Assembly (NCBI RefSeq): GCF_000010285.1
Contig: NC_010617.1
Location: 1,302,001 to 1,366,000 of the forward strand
Length of the DNA stretch: 64,000 bases
Direction: 5' to 3'
From: Kocuria rhizophila DC2201
GTDB taxonomy: Bacteria; Actinomycetota; Actinomycetes; Actinomycetales; Micrococcaceae
The notes beneath the pieces were generated by a model, which was not told where the DNA came from, made no database searches, and saw nothing but the letters and a program-made list of their open reading frames with translations. A program made the translations under genes and the position numbers. Each line of letters begins with the position of its first letter. Position 1 is the first letter of the stretch. Shown here piece by piece: positions 29,786 through 40,760 of the stretch.

Positions 29786-32398
29786 TCAGCGGCCCGTGTC
29801 CGTCACCGGACCCACGTTGTCCACGAGCACGGCGGGGAAGCCGTCCTCGTCGGAGGCCGCCAGGTCGATGCGCGCGTTGATGCCCCAGTCGTGGTGGCCG
29901 TCGGGGTCGTCGAAGACCTGCACCACGGTCCAGAAACCCGGGAGCCCCTCGGGGTCCTCGGTGATGCGGATCAGGGAGGGGCCACGGGACTGGGCGTCGG
30001 TGTAGAGGTCCTCGTACTCGTCGAAGTACGCGTCCATGGCATCCGCCCAGCGGTCGCGGTCCCAGCCGGACTTCTCGTCCAGGGCCCCGAGCACCTTCTC
30101 CTTCTCCTGGGCGAAGAGCTCCACGCGCTGGAACAGGGCGTTGCGCACCATCACGCGGAAGGCCCGGGGGTTGGAGGTGACCCCCTCGGGCTGTTCCGCC
30201 ACGAGCTCCTCCAGGGAGTCCGCGCTGGTCCCTGACGGGGACTCCTCGCCGGAGGCGAGCTTCTCCCACTCGTCCAGTAGGGAGTTGTCGGTCTGGCGGA
30301 TGCTCTCGCCGAGCCACTCCACGAGGTCCGTGAGAGTCTCGGTGGTGGCGTCCACGGGCACGGTCTGGCGCAGGGCCTTGTACGCGTCCGAGAGGTAGCG
30401 CAGCAGGATGCCCTCGGAGCGGGCCAGACCGTAGTACTGCACGTAGTCCCCGAAGGTCATGGCGCGCTCGTACATGTCCCGCACGATCGCCTTGGGGGAC
30501 AGCTCGAACTGGGACACCCACGGGGCGGAACCCCGGTAGGTCTCGAACGCCTGGTCCAGCAGCTCCCTCAGCGGCTGCGGGTAGGTGATCTCGTCCAGCT
30601 CGCGCATGCGTTCCATGTACTCAAGGCCCTCGGCCTTCATGGCGGCCAGCGCCTCGCCCTTGACCTTCTTCTCCTGCATGGTCAGCACCTGGCGGGGCTT
30701 CTCCAGGGTGGCCTCGATGACCGAGACCACGTCCAGCGCATAGGTCTCGGACTCGGGGTCCAGCAGACCCAGGGCGGCGAGCGCAAAGGGGGAGAGGGGC
30801 TGGTTGAGCGCGAAGTTCTCCTGCAGCTCCACCGTGAGGCGGTAGCGGCGCCCGGTCTCGTCCGGTTCCGGCAGGCGCACCACCACACCGGCACGCAGCA
30901 GCTCCTTGAGGATGGACAGGGCGTGGCGCAGCAGGGCGCGCTGCCGGGCGCGGGGCTCGTCCACGGCGGTGAGCAGCCGGTACCCCGCAGCGATGTTGTC
31001 CCCGGGGCGCTGCAGCATGTTGAGCACCATGGAGTGGGTGATGGCGAAGGACGAGCTCAGCTGCTCGGGGGTGGCCTCCACGAGGTGCTCGAAGGTCTTG
31101 CGGCTCCAGGAGACGAAGCCCTCGGGCGCCTTCTTCTTGGGCACCTGGCGCAGCTTCTTCTGGTCGTCGCCGTGCTTGGCACGTGCCTTGGCCATGGCGC
31201 GCTCGTTCTCGATCACGTGCTCGGGGGCCTGGACCACCACGGTCCCGGCGGTGTCGTAGCCGGCGCGCCCGGCGCGGCCGGCGATCTGGTGGAACTCGCG
31301 TGCACTGAGCCGGCGGGTGCGGCGGCCGTCGTACTTGGACAGCGCGGTGATCAGCACCGTGCGGATGGGCACGTTGATCCCCACGCCCAGGGTGTCCGTG
31401 CCGCAGATGACCTTGAGCAGACCGGTCTGCGCCAGCTGCTCCACGAGCCGGCGGTACTTGGGCAGCATGCCCGCGTGGTGCACGCCGATCCCGTGGCGCA
31501 CGAGCCGGTTGAGGGTCTTGCCGAAGCCCGCGGAGAACCGGAAGTCCTTGATGAGCTCCGCGACCCGCTGCTTCTCCTCCTTGCTGAGCACGTCCACGGA
31601 CATCAGGCTCTGCGCCTGCTCCGCGGCCGCCAGCTGCGAGAAGTGGACCACGTACACGGGCGCCTGGTGGGTGGTGAGCAGCTCCTCCAGCTCCTCGTGG
31701 ATGGGCCGCTCGGAGTAGTAGAAGTGCAGGGGGATGGGCCGCTCCCCGGAGGAGACCAGGGACGTGGCCCGACCCGTGGTCTCGGTGAGCCGCTGCTCGA
31801 TGCGAGTGACGTCCCCCAGGGTGGCGCTCATCAGCAGGAACTGCGCCTGCGGCAGCTCGATGAGCGGCACCTGCCACGCCCACCCGCGCTGGGGGTCGGA
31901 GTAGAAGTGGAACTCGTCCATGACCACCAGGCCGAGATCTGCGTCCCGGCCCTCGCGCAGGGCGACGTTCGCGAGGATCTCGGCGGTGCAGCACACGATG
32001 GGCGCATCCGCGTTCACGGCGGAGTCCCCGGTGACCATGCCCACGTTCTCCGCCCCGAAGATTTCGCAGAGGTCGAAGAACTTCTCGGACACGAGCGCCT
32101 TGATGGGCGCGGTGTAGTAGGAGCGCTGCCCGCGCGCGAGGCCCGCGAAGTGCGCGGCCACGGCCACGGTGGACTTCCCGGAGCCGGTGGGGGTGGCCAG
32201 GATGACGTTGGAGCCGTTCGCCACCTCCAGCACGGCCTCGTCCTGCGCCGGGTAGAGCTCCATGTCCCGCGAGGCGATCCACCCGAGGAACCCCTCGTAG
32301 ATCTCGTCCTCGCTCAGCGGGTTGGACGCGAAGTCACCCCGCAGGTACCGGTGACCGGGGGCGGAGAGGTCTGGGGCCAGGGAGTCGAGGAGTTTCAT
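29786..32398 (-). CDS. DEAD/DEAH-box helicase, Ski2/Mtr4-like (DUF3516 type)
   Basis: A superfamily 2 helicase of 870 residues, probably acting on RNA. Walker A is ATPTGSGKST (Lys75), motif II DEFH, motif III SAT, and motif VI QIAGRAGRAG. The C-terminal ~400 residues match the DUF3516-type region found on one actinobacterial helicase class, with charged helices and no recognised nuclease. The ATG follows TAGGCT by 7 nt and has no SD, so the mRNA is likely leaderless. The stop lies 8 nt before the repeats that precede the satD-like gene, so the satD promoter sits immediately behind it. Confidence 0.88.
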   Translation of the reverse strand: MKLLDSLAPDLSAPGHRYLRGDFASNPLSEDEIYEGFLGWIASRDMELYPAQDEAVLEVANGSNVILATPTGSGKSTVAVAAHFAGLARGQRSYYTAPIKALVSEKFFDLCEIFGAENVGMVTGDSAVNADAPIVCCTAEILANVALREGRDADLGLVVMDEFHFYSDPQRGWAWQVPLIELPQAQFLLMSATLGDVTRIEQRLTETTGRATSLVSSGERPIPLHFYYSERPIHEELEELLTTHQAPVYVVHFSQLAAAEQAQSLMSVDVLSKEEKQRVAELIKDFRFSAGFGKTLNRLVRHGIGVHHAGMLPKYRRLVEQLAQTGLLKVICGTDTLGVGINVPIRTVLITALSKYDGRRTRRLSAREFHQIAGRAGRAGYDTAGTVVVQAPEHVIENERAMAKARAKHGDDQKKLRQVPKKKAPEGFVSWSRKTFEHLVEATPEQLSSSFAITHSMVLNMLQRPGDNIAAGYRLLTAVDEPRARQRALLRHALSILKELLRAGVVVRLPEPDETGRRYRLTVELQENFALNQPLSPFALAALGLLDPESETYALDVVSVIEATLEKPRQVLTMQEKKVKGEALAAMKAEGLEYMERMRELDEITYPQPLRELLDQAFETYRGSAPWVSQFELSPKAIVRDMYERAMTFGDYVQYYGLARSEGILLRYLSDAYKALRQTVPVDATTETLTDLVEWLGESIRQTDNSLLDEWEKLASGEESPSGTSADSLEELVAEQPEGVTSNPRAFRVMVRNALFQRVELFAQEKEKVLGALDEKSGWDRDRWADAMDAYFDEYEDLYTDAQSRGPSLIRITEDPEGLPGFWTVVQVFDDPDGHHDWGINARIDLAASDEDGFPAVLVDNVGPVTDTGR

Positions 32399-32405
32399 CC
32401 CCGCC

Positions 32406-32411
32406 AGCCTA
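32406..32411 (-). promoter_or_regulatory. -10 element, leaderless promoter of the helicase gene
   Basis: TAGGCT on the minus strand, 7 nt before the ATG at 32398. No SD. Confidence 0.55.
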
Positions 32412-32538
32412 TCCGCCGGGGCGGACACGCAGTCGGGCGCGGGGTGCGGCGCCGGGCACCGGGCCCCGCGGCGTCGTCGCCCGTGGCACCGCCCGGAACG
32501 GGACCGGTGCAGGGGCGCCGGGGAGGCCGGGGCGGGGT

Positions 32539-33531
32539 TCAGTCCGCGGTGCGTGGGGTGCGTGCGTCCGCGCGGCGGCACAGCAACGCGAAGACCGCGC
32601 CGGAGAGGTTGTGCCACACCGAGAACACCGCGCCGGGCAGCGCGGCCAGCGGCGACATGTACTGGGCGGCGAGACCGGCGGCGAGGCCGGAGTTCTGCAT
32701 GCCCACCTCGATCGCGGTGGTGCGTCGCACGGGCGCGGGCTGGCCGGTCACCCGGCCCACGAGCCACCCCAGGGTCATGCCCAGGGCGTTGTGCACCGCC
32801 ACCGCCACGAGCACCAGCAGGCCGGCCTGCAGGATCTTCTCCGCGGAGCCCGAGACCACGATGGCCACGATCACCGCGATCGTGAGCACGGACAGCCACG
32901 GCAGGACCGGGAGCAGTCGCGCGACCACGCGCGGCAGCACGAGGCGCACCACGAGTCCGGCCAGCACGGGCAGCAGCACCACCATGGCGATGGACTTCGC
33001 CATGGACCCGCCGTTGAGGGGCATGTAGGCTCCGGCGAGCCAGAGCGTCAGCAGGGGAGTGAGCAGCGGGGCCAGCAGGGTGGAGATGGACGTCATGGTC
33101 ACCGATACCGCCACGTCACCGCGCGCCAGGTAGGAGACCACGTTGGAGGCGGTGCCGCCCGGCGCGCAGCCCACCAGGATCACGCCCGCCGCGATCTCCG
33201 GGGGCAGCTGCAGAGCCCACGAGACGAGCACGGCGATGCCGGGCATCAGCACGTACTGGGCCATCACGCCCACGAGGATCGGCACGGGCCGGGTGGCCAC
33301 GAGCGCGAAGTCCGCGGGGCGCAGGGTCAGCCCCATGCCGAACATCACGAGCCCCAGCAGGGGGTTCGTCCAGGGCGCGGCCTGGTGCACGGCGGGTGCG
33401 AAGAGGTATCCCGCCGCGCCACCGGCCAGCACGAGCAGGGGGAACACGAGCACCGCCACGTAGGCGGCGCGGTCCTCGGAGCGCCCCGCGGCGGCGTCAT
33501 TCTGCGGAGCGGACGCGGGAGAGGCGCTCAC
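32539..33531 (-). CDS. Bile acid:sodium symporter (BASS) family transporter
   Basis: A 330-residue membrane protein with nine to ten helices. Family features are LLGLVMFGMGLTLRPADF, the unwound-helix motif VGCAPGGTASNVVSYLARGD and EVGMQNSGLAAGLA. Bacterial BASS proteins carry organic anions such as pantoate (PanS) or other carboxylates with Na+; the substrate here is not evident. The GTG start overlaps the stop of the upstream metallo-hydrolase by 4 bp, so the two are coupled and may act on related compounds. Confidence 0.9.
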   Translation of the reverse strand: MSASPASAPQNDAAAGRSEDRAAYVAVLVFPLLVLAGGAAGYLFAPAVHQAAPWTNPLLGLVMFGMGLTLRPADFALVATRPVPILVGVMAQYVLMPGIAVLVSWALQLPPEIAAGVILVGCAPGGTASNVVSYLARGDVAVSVTMTSISTLLAPLLTPLLTLWLAGAYMPLNGGSMAKSIAMVVLLPVLAGLVVRLVLPRVVARLLPVLPWLSVLTIAVIVAIVVSGSAEKILQAGLLVLVAVAVHNALGMTLGWLVGRVTGQPAPVRRTTAIEVGMQNSGLAAGLAAQYMSPLAALPGAVFSVWHNLSGAVFALLCRRADARTPRTAD

Positions 33532-34184
33532 CAGCCGCGCTCTTCCCACTCCCGCAGGTGCGGCCGCTCGGCCCCCAGCGTGGTGGGCTCGCCGTGGCCG
33601 GGGTGGATCACGGTGTCGTCGTCGAAGCGGTCGAAGATGCGCTCGGTGACGTCCTGGAAGAGCTGGCGGAAGTCCTCGGGGGAGTTCGTCTTCCCCAGTC
33701 CGCCGGGGAACAGGGAGTCCCCGGTGAAGATGTGCGCGGGCCCTTCCGGGTCCCGGTAGACCAGGGCGATCGATCCCGGCGTGTGCCCGCGCAGCTCGAT
33801 GACCTCCAGCTCGATGCCGTCGAGCTCGGCGGTGTCCCCGTTGTCGAAGGTCAGGTCCATGGGCACGGCGATGTCCGCCTCGTCCGCGGTGCCGCACGCG
33901 GTCATGGCCTCGGCGTGGGTGGCCACGTCCTCCAGCGCGCGCACGTGGTCCCAGTGCGAGTGCGTGGTGATGATCAGCTGCAGGTTGCCCCAGTCGGAGC
34001 AGTCCCCGGAGCCCGCGGCGACCATCCCGGCAATGGCCCGGGCATCGTCGGCGGCGTCGATGAGCACCTGGGTGCCCTCGGTCTTGGAGGTGAGCAGATA
34101 CACGTTGTTTTCCATGTCGCTCACCGAGATCCGGCGGATCGTGATGTCGGTGAGCTCCGTGACCTCAGTCTGCGTAGCGATCAT
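33528..34184 (-). CDS. MBL-fold metallo-hydrolase (glyoxalase II-like)
   Basis: A 218-residue metallo-beta-lactamase-fold hydrolase with the zinc-binding motif HSHWDH, followed by GHTPGS, the bridging Asp in TGDSLFPGG and a last His in HPGHGEPTT. Such compact proteins are glyoxalase II-like thioesterases or related hydrolases; the substrate is unknown. The ATG is 7 nt after TACACT (34197-34192, minus), with no SD, so probably leaderless. It is divergent from the marR gene and coupled to the BASS transporter. Confidence 0.9.
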   Translation of the reverse strand: MIATQTEVTELTDITIRRISVSDMENNVYLLTSKTEGTQVLIDAADDARAIAGMVAAGSGDCSDWGNLQLIITTHSHWDHVRALEDVATHAEAMTACGTADEADIAVPMDLTFDNGDTAELDGIELEVIELRGHTPGSIALVYRDPEGPAHIFTGDSLFPGGLGKTNSPEDFRQLFQDVTERIFDRFDDDTVIHPGHGEPTTLGAERPHLREWEERGW

Positions 34185-34191
34185 GCCCACG

Positions 34192-34197
34192 AGTGTA
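34192..34197 (-). promoter_or_regulatory. -10 element, leaderless promoter of the metallo-hydrolase
   Basis: TACACT on the minus strand, 7 nt before the ATG at 34184. Confidence 0.55.
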
Positions 34198-34267
34198 GGC
34201 GTCAGCACCGGCTGCGGCGAATAGCACGCCCGGCTGTGCGGGGCCTGCCCGCGCCGTGTGCCGAGGG

Positions 34268-34311
34268 TGGACAACAACCGACCCGAATTATATAGTTGCG
34301 TGAAGCAAATA
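34268..34311 (+). promoter_or_regulatory. marR promoter with overlapping inverted-repeat operator
   Basis: TGGACA (-35, 34268-34273), 17 bp, TATAGT (-10, 34291-34296), in a locally AT-rich patch. Overlapping the -10 and the start site is TAGTTGC-GTGAA-GCAAATA (34293-34311), an inverted repeat with 7-bp arms and one mismatch. The position and size fit a MarR operator through which the product would repress its own operon until a ligand binds. Confidence 0.75.
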
Positions 34312-34400
34312 CTTGGGGGACGACGCCGCCGTGCCCACGGCCGCACGCCTACGGGCCGGGCCGTCGTCCCCGGGCACCACGGAAGGGGAGGACGCAGAGC

Positions 34401-34925
34401 ATGGGGGTCTCGAACGGCACGGCCGAGCAGCTCGTCCGGGACCTCCTGGAGCTGCAGCGCGCCACCCGACGTGTGCTCAAGGCCACGGCCGCGCAGCGGG
34501 AGCTGACGGTGGTGCAGACCAACATCCTGACCATGCTCACGTGCATGCCGGGGCGCCGGGCCAAGGACATCGTGGCCGAGTCCAACCTGGGCGCGTCCGG
34601 CATGAGCCGCCAGCTGGCAGTGCTGGAGCAGCTGGGCCACGTGGTCCGCGCCCCGGACCCTGAGGACGGGCGGGCGCAGATCCTCAGCATCACCGACTCC
34701 GGACGGCGCGCCCTGGAGACGGCCCTGCGGGCGGACGCCCGCAGCCTCGTGGTGCGCCTAGCCGACCTGAGCGAGGCCGAGGCCGTCCGCACGAGTGCGG
34801 ACCTCAAGCGCCTCACCGAGCTCTTCCTGAGCTCCTCCGGGATGTCCCCGATGACCACCGCCGTCCCCGTGGTGACCGGCGGCCCCGGCGACCCCGGCCC
34901 GCCGGGCCCCGGGCCCGGGCGCTGA
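34401..34925 (+). CDS. MarR-family transcriptional regulator
   Basis: A 174-residue winged-helix dimer. The DNA-recognition region is [29 protein letters not shown] and the wing is [14 protein letters not shown]. The last ~25 residues are a Pro/Gly-rich tail. The SD GGGGAGG lies 9 nt before the ATG. It stands 117 nt before an exporter gene, the usual arrangement for a repressor of drug efflux. Confidence 0.93.
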   Translation: MGVSNGTAEQLVRDLLELQRATRRVLKATAAQRELTVVQTNILTMLTCMPGRRAKDIVAESNLGASGMSRQLAVLEQLGHVVRAPDPEDGRAQILSITDSGRRALETALRADARSLVVRLADLSEAEAVRTSADLKRLTELFLSSSGMSPMTTAVPVVTGGPGDPGPPGPGPGR

Positions 34926-35042
34926 GGCGGCCGCAACCGCACGAACGGCGCGGCTCGCCCGCGCACGCCCCGCACCACATCCCCCCACAGACCCCCGGCA
35001 TAGCGCGCCCGGCACGGACCGGCGCGGAGAGGACACCTGCAC

Positions 35043-36923
35043 ATGACGCCAGCCCGCCAGCCCACATCCCGTACCCGCCCCGCACGCACGAGCGAGCAGG
35101 AGCACCGGGACGTCCTGAGAGCGCTCACCGGCATCCTCGCGGCGTTCTTCATGGCCATGGTCACCCTGACCATCATCGGCACCGCGCTGCCCGTGATCAT
35201 GGCGGACCTCGGCGGGGACCAGACCGCCCTGTCCTGGACCGTGACCGGGACCCTGCTGGCGAACGCCGTGACCACGCCGATGTGGGGCAAGCTCGCGGAC
35301 CTCTTCGACAAGAAGAAGCTGCTGCTCATGGCCATCGCCATCTTCGTGATCGGCTCCGGGGCGGCGGGCATCGCGGGATCCATCGGGATGCTCGTGGTGG
35401 CCCGTGTGATCCAGGGCGTGGGCATGGGCGGGCTCATGGCCCTCGCCCAGACGATCCTCGGCACCATCATCCCGCCGCGCGAACGCGGGCGCTACGCCGG
35501 GTACATGGGTGCCGTGATGGCCGTGGCCACCTCCGTGGGACCCTTGCTGGGCGGGCTGATCGTGGACGCGTTCGGCTGGCGCTGGTGCTTCCTGATCCCC
35601 GTGCCGCTCTCCCTGGTGGCGGCGGTCATCATCGTCCGGACCCTGCACCTGCCCGAGGTCTCTCGTGACCGCTCGCCCAGGGTGGACTTCCTGGGCATGG
35701 GGCTGCTCGCGCTGGCCACCTCCGCGCTGCTGCTGTGGGTGTCCTTCGCGGGCAAGCTCTTCGCGTGGGGCTCGTGGGAGTCGGTGCTGTTGATCGTGCT
35801 GGCGCTCGTGACCGCCGTGGCCTTCGTGGCCGTGGAGCGCCGCGCGAGCGAGCCCACCATGCCGCTGCACGTGATCACGGAGCGCACCACGGTGCTCGCG
35901 ATCATCGCGGCGATCGCCACGGGCGCCGCCATGTTCGCCTCCACCACCTACCTGGGCCAGTACTTCCAGCTCGGTCAGGGCTACACGCCCACGGAGTCCG
36001 GCCTGCTGATGCTCCCGCAGGTGGTCGGCTCGTTCCTGGGCTCCACGATCGCGGGTCAGCTGATCTCCCGCTTCGGGCGCTGGAAGCGGATCCTGGTCGT
36101 GGGCGCGGTGGTGCTCGCGGTGGGGCTCTTCCTCGGCGCCGGGCTCACGCACACGACCCCCGCGTGGCTCGTGGGGATCTTCATCTGCCTCGTGGGGCTG
36201 GGCGTGGGCACGCTCAACCAGAACCTCGTGCTCGCGGTGCAGAACACCGTGGGGCTCAAGGACATGGGCGCCGCGTCCTCCGCGGTCGCGTTCTTCCGCA
36301 CGGTGGGCGGCGCCGTGGCGGTGTCCATGTTCGGTGCGCTGCTCACCCGGCACATGGCCACGCAGATGTCCCGGTTCGCGGCGGAGCACGGCATGGATTC
36401 CTCGGCCACGCCCGACGCCGCGTCCATCGACCTCGCGGGGCTGCCCCCCGAGGTGCTGGGGGCCGTCCGCGAGGCGTACGGCACGGGCACCGGTCTGCTG
36501 TTCCTCGTGGCCGGGATCGCGTCCCTCGTGACCCTGCTGTGCGTGCTGCTCATGAAGGAGACCCCGCTGCGCACCACCGTGGACGTGGCGGAGGTGGACC
36601 CCGAGACCGGTCAGATCACCCTGGTCACCAGGGAGGTCAACCCCGTGGAGGCCGCGGGGCTGCGGATGCAGCACGCGGAGACGGGGCAGATCCCGGTGGT
36701 GGACCCCACTGCCACGGGGCTGCGCCGGGGCGCGGGGGAGGAGGCAGCGGCCCATCCCCGGGACGAGGGCGCGACGCCGCACGTGGGCGACCCGGCGTCG
36801 TCGTCCCCCGGCGCCGACGGCGGGCGCACCGATCGCGCCGTCCACGAGACCGCGCAGCCCCGGGAGGACGACGCCGCCCGCGGCCCCGGGCGGGCATCCG
36901 GCGGTCCGCGCCACCGGGCCTGA
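35043..36923 (+). CDS. MFS multidrug exporter, EmrB/QacA (DHA2) type
   Basis: A 626-residue proton-driven exporter. Fourteen predicted helices cover about 25-535, with motif [15 protein letters not shown] after helix 2, the family motif [16 protein letters not shown], and [22 protein letters not shown] in the second half. A cytoplasmic tail of ~100 residues, rich in Gly, Asp, Pro and Arg, follows and is unusual for the family. GGAGAGG lies 10 nt upstream of the ATG. The likely regulator is the upstream MarR protein. Substrates are probably cationic or hydrophobic drugs, by family. Confidence 0.93.
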   Translation: MTPARQPTSRTRPARTSEQEHRDVLRALTGILAAFFMAMVTLTIIGTALPVIMADLGGDQTALSWTVTGTLLANAVTTPMWGKLADLFDKKKLLLMAIAIFVIGSGAAGIAGSIGMLVVARVIQGVGMGGLMALAQTILGTIIPPRERGRYAGYMGAVMAVATSVGPLLGGLIVDAFGWRWCFLIPVPLSLVAAVIIVRTLHLPEVSRDRSPRVDFLGMGLLALATSALLLWVSFAGKLFAWGSWESVLLIVLALVTAVAFVAVERRASEPTMPLHVITERTTVLAIIAAIATGAAMFASTTYLGQYFQLGQGYTPTESGLLMLPQVVGSFLGSTIAGQLISRFGRWKRILVVGAVVLAVGLFLGAGLTHTTPAWLVGIFICLVGLGVGTLNQNLVLAVQNTVGLKDMGAASSAVAFFRTVGGAVAVSMFGALLTRHMATQMSRFAAEHGMDSSATPDAASIDLAGLPPEVLGAVREAYGTGTGLLFLVAGIASLVTLLCVLLMKETPLRTTVDVAEVDPETGQITLVTREVNPVEAAGLRMQHAETGQIPVVDPTATGLRRGAGEEAAAHPRDEGATPHVGDPASSSPGADGGRTDRAVHETAQPREDDAARGPGRASGGPRHRA

Positions 36924-36992
36924 GCGCCCGCCCCGGGGGTTGCGCGCTGGGCTGACTCCCCGGGCGGGGGCGGTGGCCGTGTCGGTGCCGGG

Positions 36993-37001
36993 TACTAGAG
37001 T
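36993..37001 (+). promoter_or_regulatory. -10 element, leaderless promoter of uvrA
   Basis: TAGAGT (36996-37001) ends 7 nt before the uvrA GTG; an alternative TACTAG overlaps it. No SD and no LexA-type palindrome is seen. Confidence 0.6.
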
Positions 37002-37008
37002 TGCAGCC

Positions 37009-40000
37009 GTGTCAGAGCGAACCCACGAAACCTCCAGCGACCGCCAGTCCAGCTCCGTGCTCGCGGAGCGGACCGCCCACGAACACGCCCCGAAGACCCG
37101 CGCGTCCGGTGTCTCGGACCTCACCGAGATCGTGGTGCAGGGCGCCCGGGAGCACAACCTCAAGAACGTGGACCTCACCATCCCGCGGGACTCCATGGTG
37201 GTGTTCACGGGGCTCTCCGGCTCCGGGAAGTCCTCGCTCGCGTTCGACACCATCTTCGCGGAGGGCCAGCGCCGCTACGTCGAGTCGCTGTCCTCGTACG
37301 CGCGCATGTTCCTGGGCCGGGTGGACAAGCCGGACGTCGACTTCATCGAGGGACTCTCCCCGGCGGTGTCCATCGATCAGAAGTCCACCTCCCGCAACCC
37401 GCGCTCCACCGTGGGCACCATCACCGAGATCTACGACTACATGCGCCTGCTGTGGGCGCGCATCGGCCGCGCGCACTGCCCGGTGTGCGGGGAGCCCATC
37501 ACCCGGCAGACGCCGCAGCAGATCGTGGACCAGCTGCTGGAGCTGCCCGAGCGCACCCGCTTCATGGTGCTCGCCCCCGTGGTCAAGGGCCGCAAGGGGG
37601 AGTTCCAGGACCTCTTCCAGCAGCTGAGCCAGCAGGGCTATGCGCGCGCCGTGGTGGACGGCGAGACCGTGCAGCTCGAGGACGCCCCCAAGCTCAAGAA
37701 GCAGTACAAGCACACCATCGACGTGGTGGTGGACCGCCTCACGGCCAAGCCGGACGCGCGCCAGCGCCTCACGGACTCCGTGGAGACCGCACTGAACCTC
37801 GCGGACGGCCGCGTGGTCGTGGAGCTCGTGACCCGCGAGGGCGAGCAGTCCCCGTGGCAGGACGTCCGGCGCACGTTCTCCGAGCACCTCGCGTGCCCCA
37901 ACGAGCACGAGCTGCAGAGCGACGAGATCGAGCCCCGCTCCTTCTCCTTCAACGCCCCGTTCGGCGCGTGCCCCGAGTGCGACGGCATCGGCTCGCGGCT
38001 GGAGGTGGACGAGGACCTCGTGGTGCCCAACCCGGACCTCTCTCTCGTGGAGGGCGCGATTGCCCCGTGGTCCCTCGGCAAGGCCACCAGCGAGTACTGG
38101 AACCGGCTGCTCGCCGGCCTCGGCAAGGAGGTCGGCTTCGACATGGTCACGCCGTGGAAGGACCTCCCCGCCAAGGCGCGCCGCGCCGTGCTCGAGGGCA
38201 AGGACTACAAGGTCACGGTGGCCTACCGCAACCGCTGGGGCCGCGAGCGCAAGTACTCGCAGGGCTTCGAGGGCGTGTACGGCTACATCAAGCGCAAGCA
38301 CGAGGAAACCGAGTCCGACCACGCCAAGGACCGCTACGAGCAGTACATGCGCCAGGTGGCGTGCCCGGCGTGCGGCGGGGCCCGGCTGAACCCCACGATC
38401 CTCGGGGTCACCGTGGGCGGGAAGAACATCGCCGAGGCCACCCGCCTGCCCATGCGGGACTCGCTGACCTTCTTCGAGAACCTCGAGCTCAGCGAACGGG
38501 ACGCCACGATCGGCGACCAGGTGCTCAAGGAGATCGTCGCGCGGCTGACGTTCCTGATCGACGTGGGCCTGGACTACCTCAACCTGGAACGGGCGGCGGC
38601 CACGCTCTCCGGCGGTGAGGCCCAGCGGATCCGGCTGGCCACCCAGATCGGCGCGGGACTCGTGGGCGTGCTCTACGTGCTCGACGAGCCGTCCATCGGG
38701 CTGCACCAGCGCGACAACCGCCGGCTCATCGACACCCTGCTGCGGCTGCGGGACATGGGTAACACCCTGATCGTGGTCGAGCACGACGAGGACACCATGC
38801 GCGAGGCGGACTGGATCGTGGATGTGGGCCCGGGCGCCGGCGTCCACGGCGGGGACGTGGTGCACTCCGGCACCTACGACCAGCTGCTCGAGAACCGCGA
38901 GTCGATCACGGCGGACTACCTCACCGGCCGCAAGCTCATCGAGGTCCCGGCCACCCGCCGCCCGGTGGACAAGAAGCGGAAGCTGACCGTGGTGGGAGCC
39001 AGGGAGAACAACCTCCAGAACCTCACGGTCGACTTCCCGCTGGGTGTGTTCGTGGCGGTCACGGGTGTGTCCGGCTCGGGCAAGTCCACGCTCGTGAACG
39101 ACATCCTCTACACGAGCCTGGCCAACCAGCTCAACGGCGCCAAGCAGGTCCCCGGGCGGCACCGGCGCATCGACGGTCTGGAGCACCTGGACAAGGTGGT
39201 GCACGTGGACCAGAGCCCCATCGGGCGCACGCCGCGCTCGAACCCGGCCACGTACACCGGCGTGTTCGACCGCATCCGCAAGCTGTTCGCCGAGACCCAG
39301 GAGGCCAAGGTCCGCGGCTACCAGCAGGGCCGGTTCTCCTTCAACGTCAAGGGCGGGCGCTGCGAGGCGTGCTCCGGTGACGGCACCCTCAAGATCGAGA
39401 TGAACTTCCTGCCGGATGTCTACGTCCCGTGCGAGGTGTGCAAGGGGGCCCGCTACAACAGGGAAACCCTGGAGGTGCACTACAAGGGCAAGAACATCGC
39501 CGAGGTGCTGGACATGCCCATCGAGGAGGCGGCCGAGTTCTTCGCCCCGTTCACGGCGATCGCGCGCTACCTCACCACGCTCGTGGAGGTGGGTCTGGGC
39601 TACGTGCGACTCGGGCAGCCGGCCACCACGCTCTCCGGCGGTGAGGCCCAGCGGGTCAAGCTCGCCGCAGAGCTGCAGAAGCGCTCCAACGGGCGCACCG
39701 TGTACGTGCTGGACGAGCCCACCACGGGTCTGCACTTCGAGGACATCCGCAAGCTGCTGATGGTGCTGCAGAGCCTCGTGGACAAGGGCAACAGCGTGAT
39801 GACCATCGAGCACAACCTGGACGTGGTGAAGTCCGCGGACTGGATCGTGGATCTCGGTCCCAACGGCGGCTCGGGTGGCGGCACGGTCGTGGCCGAGGGC
39901 ACGCCGGAACAGGTCGCGCAGAACCCGGAGAGCTTCACCGGCCAGTTCCTCCGGGAGGTCCTGGAGAACTCCGCGGCCCGCGAGGCCGCCCACCGGGCCG

Positions 40001-40062
40001 GTTCCCCGGTACCCGCAGCGGTCGCCGCGGGGCGCAGCGGGTCCGCCGGGGCGTCGTCGTGA
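37009..40062 (+). CDS. uvrA: UvrABC excinuclease subunit A
   Basis: The damage-scanning ATPase of nucleotide excision repair, 1017 residues. Two ABC modules: Walker [10 protein letters not shown] (Lys74) and GVSGSGKST (Lys692), each with a signature LSGGEAQR. The first zinc module has CPNEH in place of the first CxxC pair, as usual in actinobacteria, and CPECDG; the second has CEACSGDG and CEVCKG. A polar ~38-residue N-terminal extension precedes [16 protein letters not shown], and the C-terminus ends in an Ala/Gly-rich tail, so the protein is longer than the usual ~950. GTG start 7 nt after the -10; overlaps the HAD gene by 4 bp. Confidence 0.97.
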   Translation: MSERTHETSSDRQSSSVLAERTAHEHAPKTRASGVSDLTEIVVQGAREHNLKNVDLTIPRDSMVVFTGLSGSGKSSLAFDTIFAEGQRRYVESLSSYARMFLGRVDKPDVDFIEGLSPAVSIDQKSTSRNPRSTVGTITEIYDYMRLLWARIGRAHCPVCGEPITRQTPQQIVDQLLELPERTRFMVLAPVVKGRKGEFQDLFQQLSQQGYARAVVDGETVQLEDAPKLKKQYKHTIDVVVDRLTAKPDARQRLTDSVETALNLADGRVVVELVTREGEQSPWQDVRRTFSEHLACPNEHELQSDEIEPRSFSFNAPFGACPECDGIGSRLEVDEDLVVPNPDLSLVEGAIAPWSLGKATSEYWNRLLAGLGKEVGFDMVTPWKDLPAKARRAVLEGKDYKVTVAYRNRWGRERKYSQGFEGVYGYIKRKHEETESDHAKDRYEQYMRQVACPACGGARLNPTILGVTVGGKNIAEATRLPMRDSLTFFENLELSERDATIGDQVLKEIVARLTFLIDVGLDYLNLERAAATLSGGEAQRIRLATQIGAGLVGVLYVLDEPSIGLHQRDNRRLIDTLLRLRDMGNTLIVVEHDEDTMREADWIVDVGPGAGVHGGDVVHSGTYDQLLENRESITADYLTGRKLIEVPATRRPVDKKRKLTVVGARENNLQNLTVDFPLGVFVAVTGVSGSGKSTLVNDILYTSLANQLNGAKQVPGRHRRIDGLEHLDKVVHVDQSPIGRTPRSNPATYTGVFDRIRKLFAETQEAKVRGYQQGRFSFNVKGGRCEACSGDGTLKIEMNFLPDVYVPCEVCKGARYNRETLEVHYKGKNIAEVLDMPIEEAAEFFAPFTAIARYLTTLVEVGLGYVRLGQPATTLSGGEAQRVKLAAELQKRSNGRTVYVLDEPTTGLHFEDIRKLLMVLQSLVDKGNSVMTIEHNLDVVKSADWIVDLGPNGGSGGGTVVAEGTPEQVAQNPESFTGQFLREVLENSAAREAAHRAGSPVPAAVAAGRSGSAGASS

Positions 40063-40748
40063 ACGGTCAGCGTCCCGTGGTGCTGTGGGACCTGGACGGC
40101 ACCGTCCTGGACCCGGCTGGCGCCATCACGGAGGGCATCGCCGAAGCCCTGTGGGCGTGCGGCTTCGAGGCCCCGGAGAACCTCGACCGGTTCGTGGGAC
40201 CGCCCATCGGCGAGTCCCTGCGGCGGTTCACGGACGTCCCCGAGGACCAGATCGCCCAGGTGGTCAGCGTCTACCGGGCCGGGTATCTCACCGAGGGGCT
40301 CGAGCGCACCACCGTGTACCCCGGAATTCTCGAGGTCCTGCAGTCCCTGCGGGAGCGCGGCGTCCGTCAGGCCGTGGCCACCCAGAAGCCGGAGCACATT
40401 GCGCTGGAGGTGGTCGAGCGCTTCGAGCTCGATAGGTTCTTCGACACGGTCAGCGGCGCCGCCGACGACCTCGCGCCGCCCGGTGGCGGGGCGGGCCGGC
40501 TCCACGACAAGCCCGCCATCATCGCCGAGGCCCTGCGGCGGCTGGGCGCGCTGCCCCCGGACCCCGCGCGCACCGTGATGGTCGGGGACCGCAGCTACGA
40601 CGTCGAGGGCGCCCGCAGCCAGGGGATCGACTGCGTGGGAGCGTGCTGGGGCTTCGCCCAGCCCGGGGAGCTGGACACCGGGTGCGCCGCGCTCGCCCGT
40701 GAGCCCGGTGATTTGGCACACTTGCTCAGTCGGTACACGGACCAGTAG
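40059..40748 (+). CDS. HAD-family phosphatase, phosphoglycolate phosphatase-like
   Basis: A 229-residue haloacid dehalogenase-type hydrolase. Motif I is [10 protein letters not shown] with nucleophile Asp, motif II ATQ, motif III the Lys in HDKPAII, and motif [15 protein letters not shown] helical cap ([15 protein letters not shown]) identifies the phosphoglycolate phosphatase-like (Gph/PpaX) subgroup; the substrate is not certain. The GTG overlaps the uvrA stop (GTGA), so expression is tied to uvrA. Confidence 0.9.
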   Translation: MNGQRPVVLWDLDGTVLDPAGAITEGIAEALWACGFEAPENLDRFVGPPIGESLRRFTDVPEDQIAQVVSVYRAGYLTEGLERTTVYPGILEVLQSLRERGVRQAVATQKPEHIALEVVERFELDRFFDTVSGAADDLAPPGGGAGRLHDKPAIIAEALRRLGALPPDPARTVMVGDRSYDVEGARSQGIDCVGACWGFAQPGELDTGCAALAREPGDLAHLLSRYTDQ

Positions 40749-40760
40749 GGAGCGGCGGCA

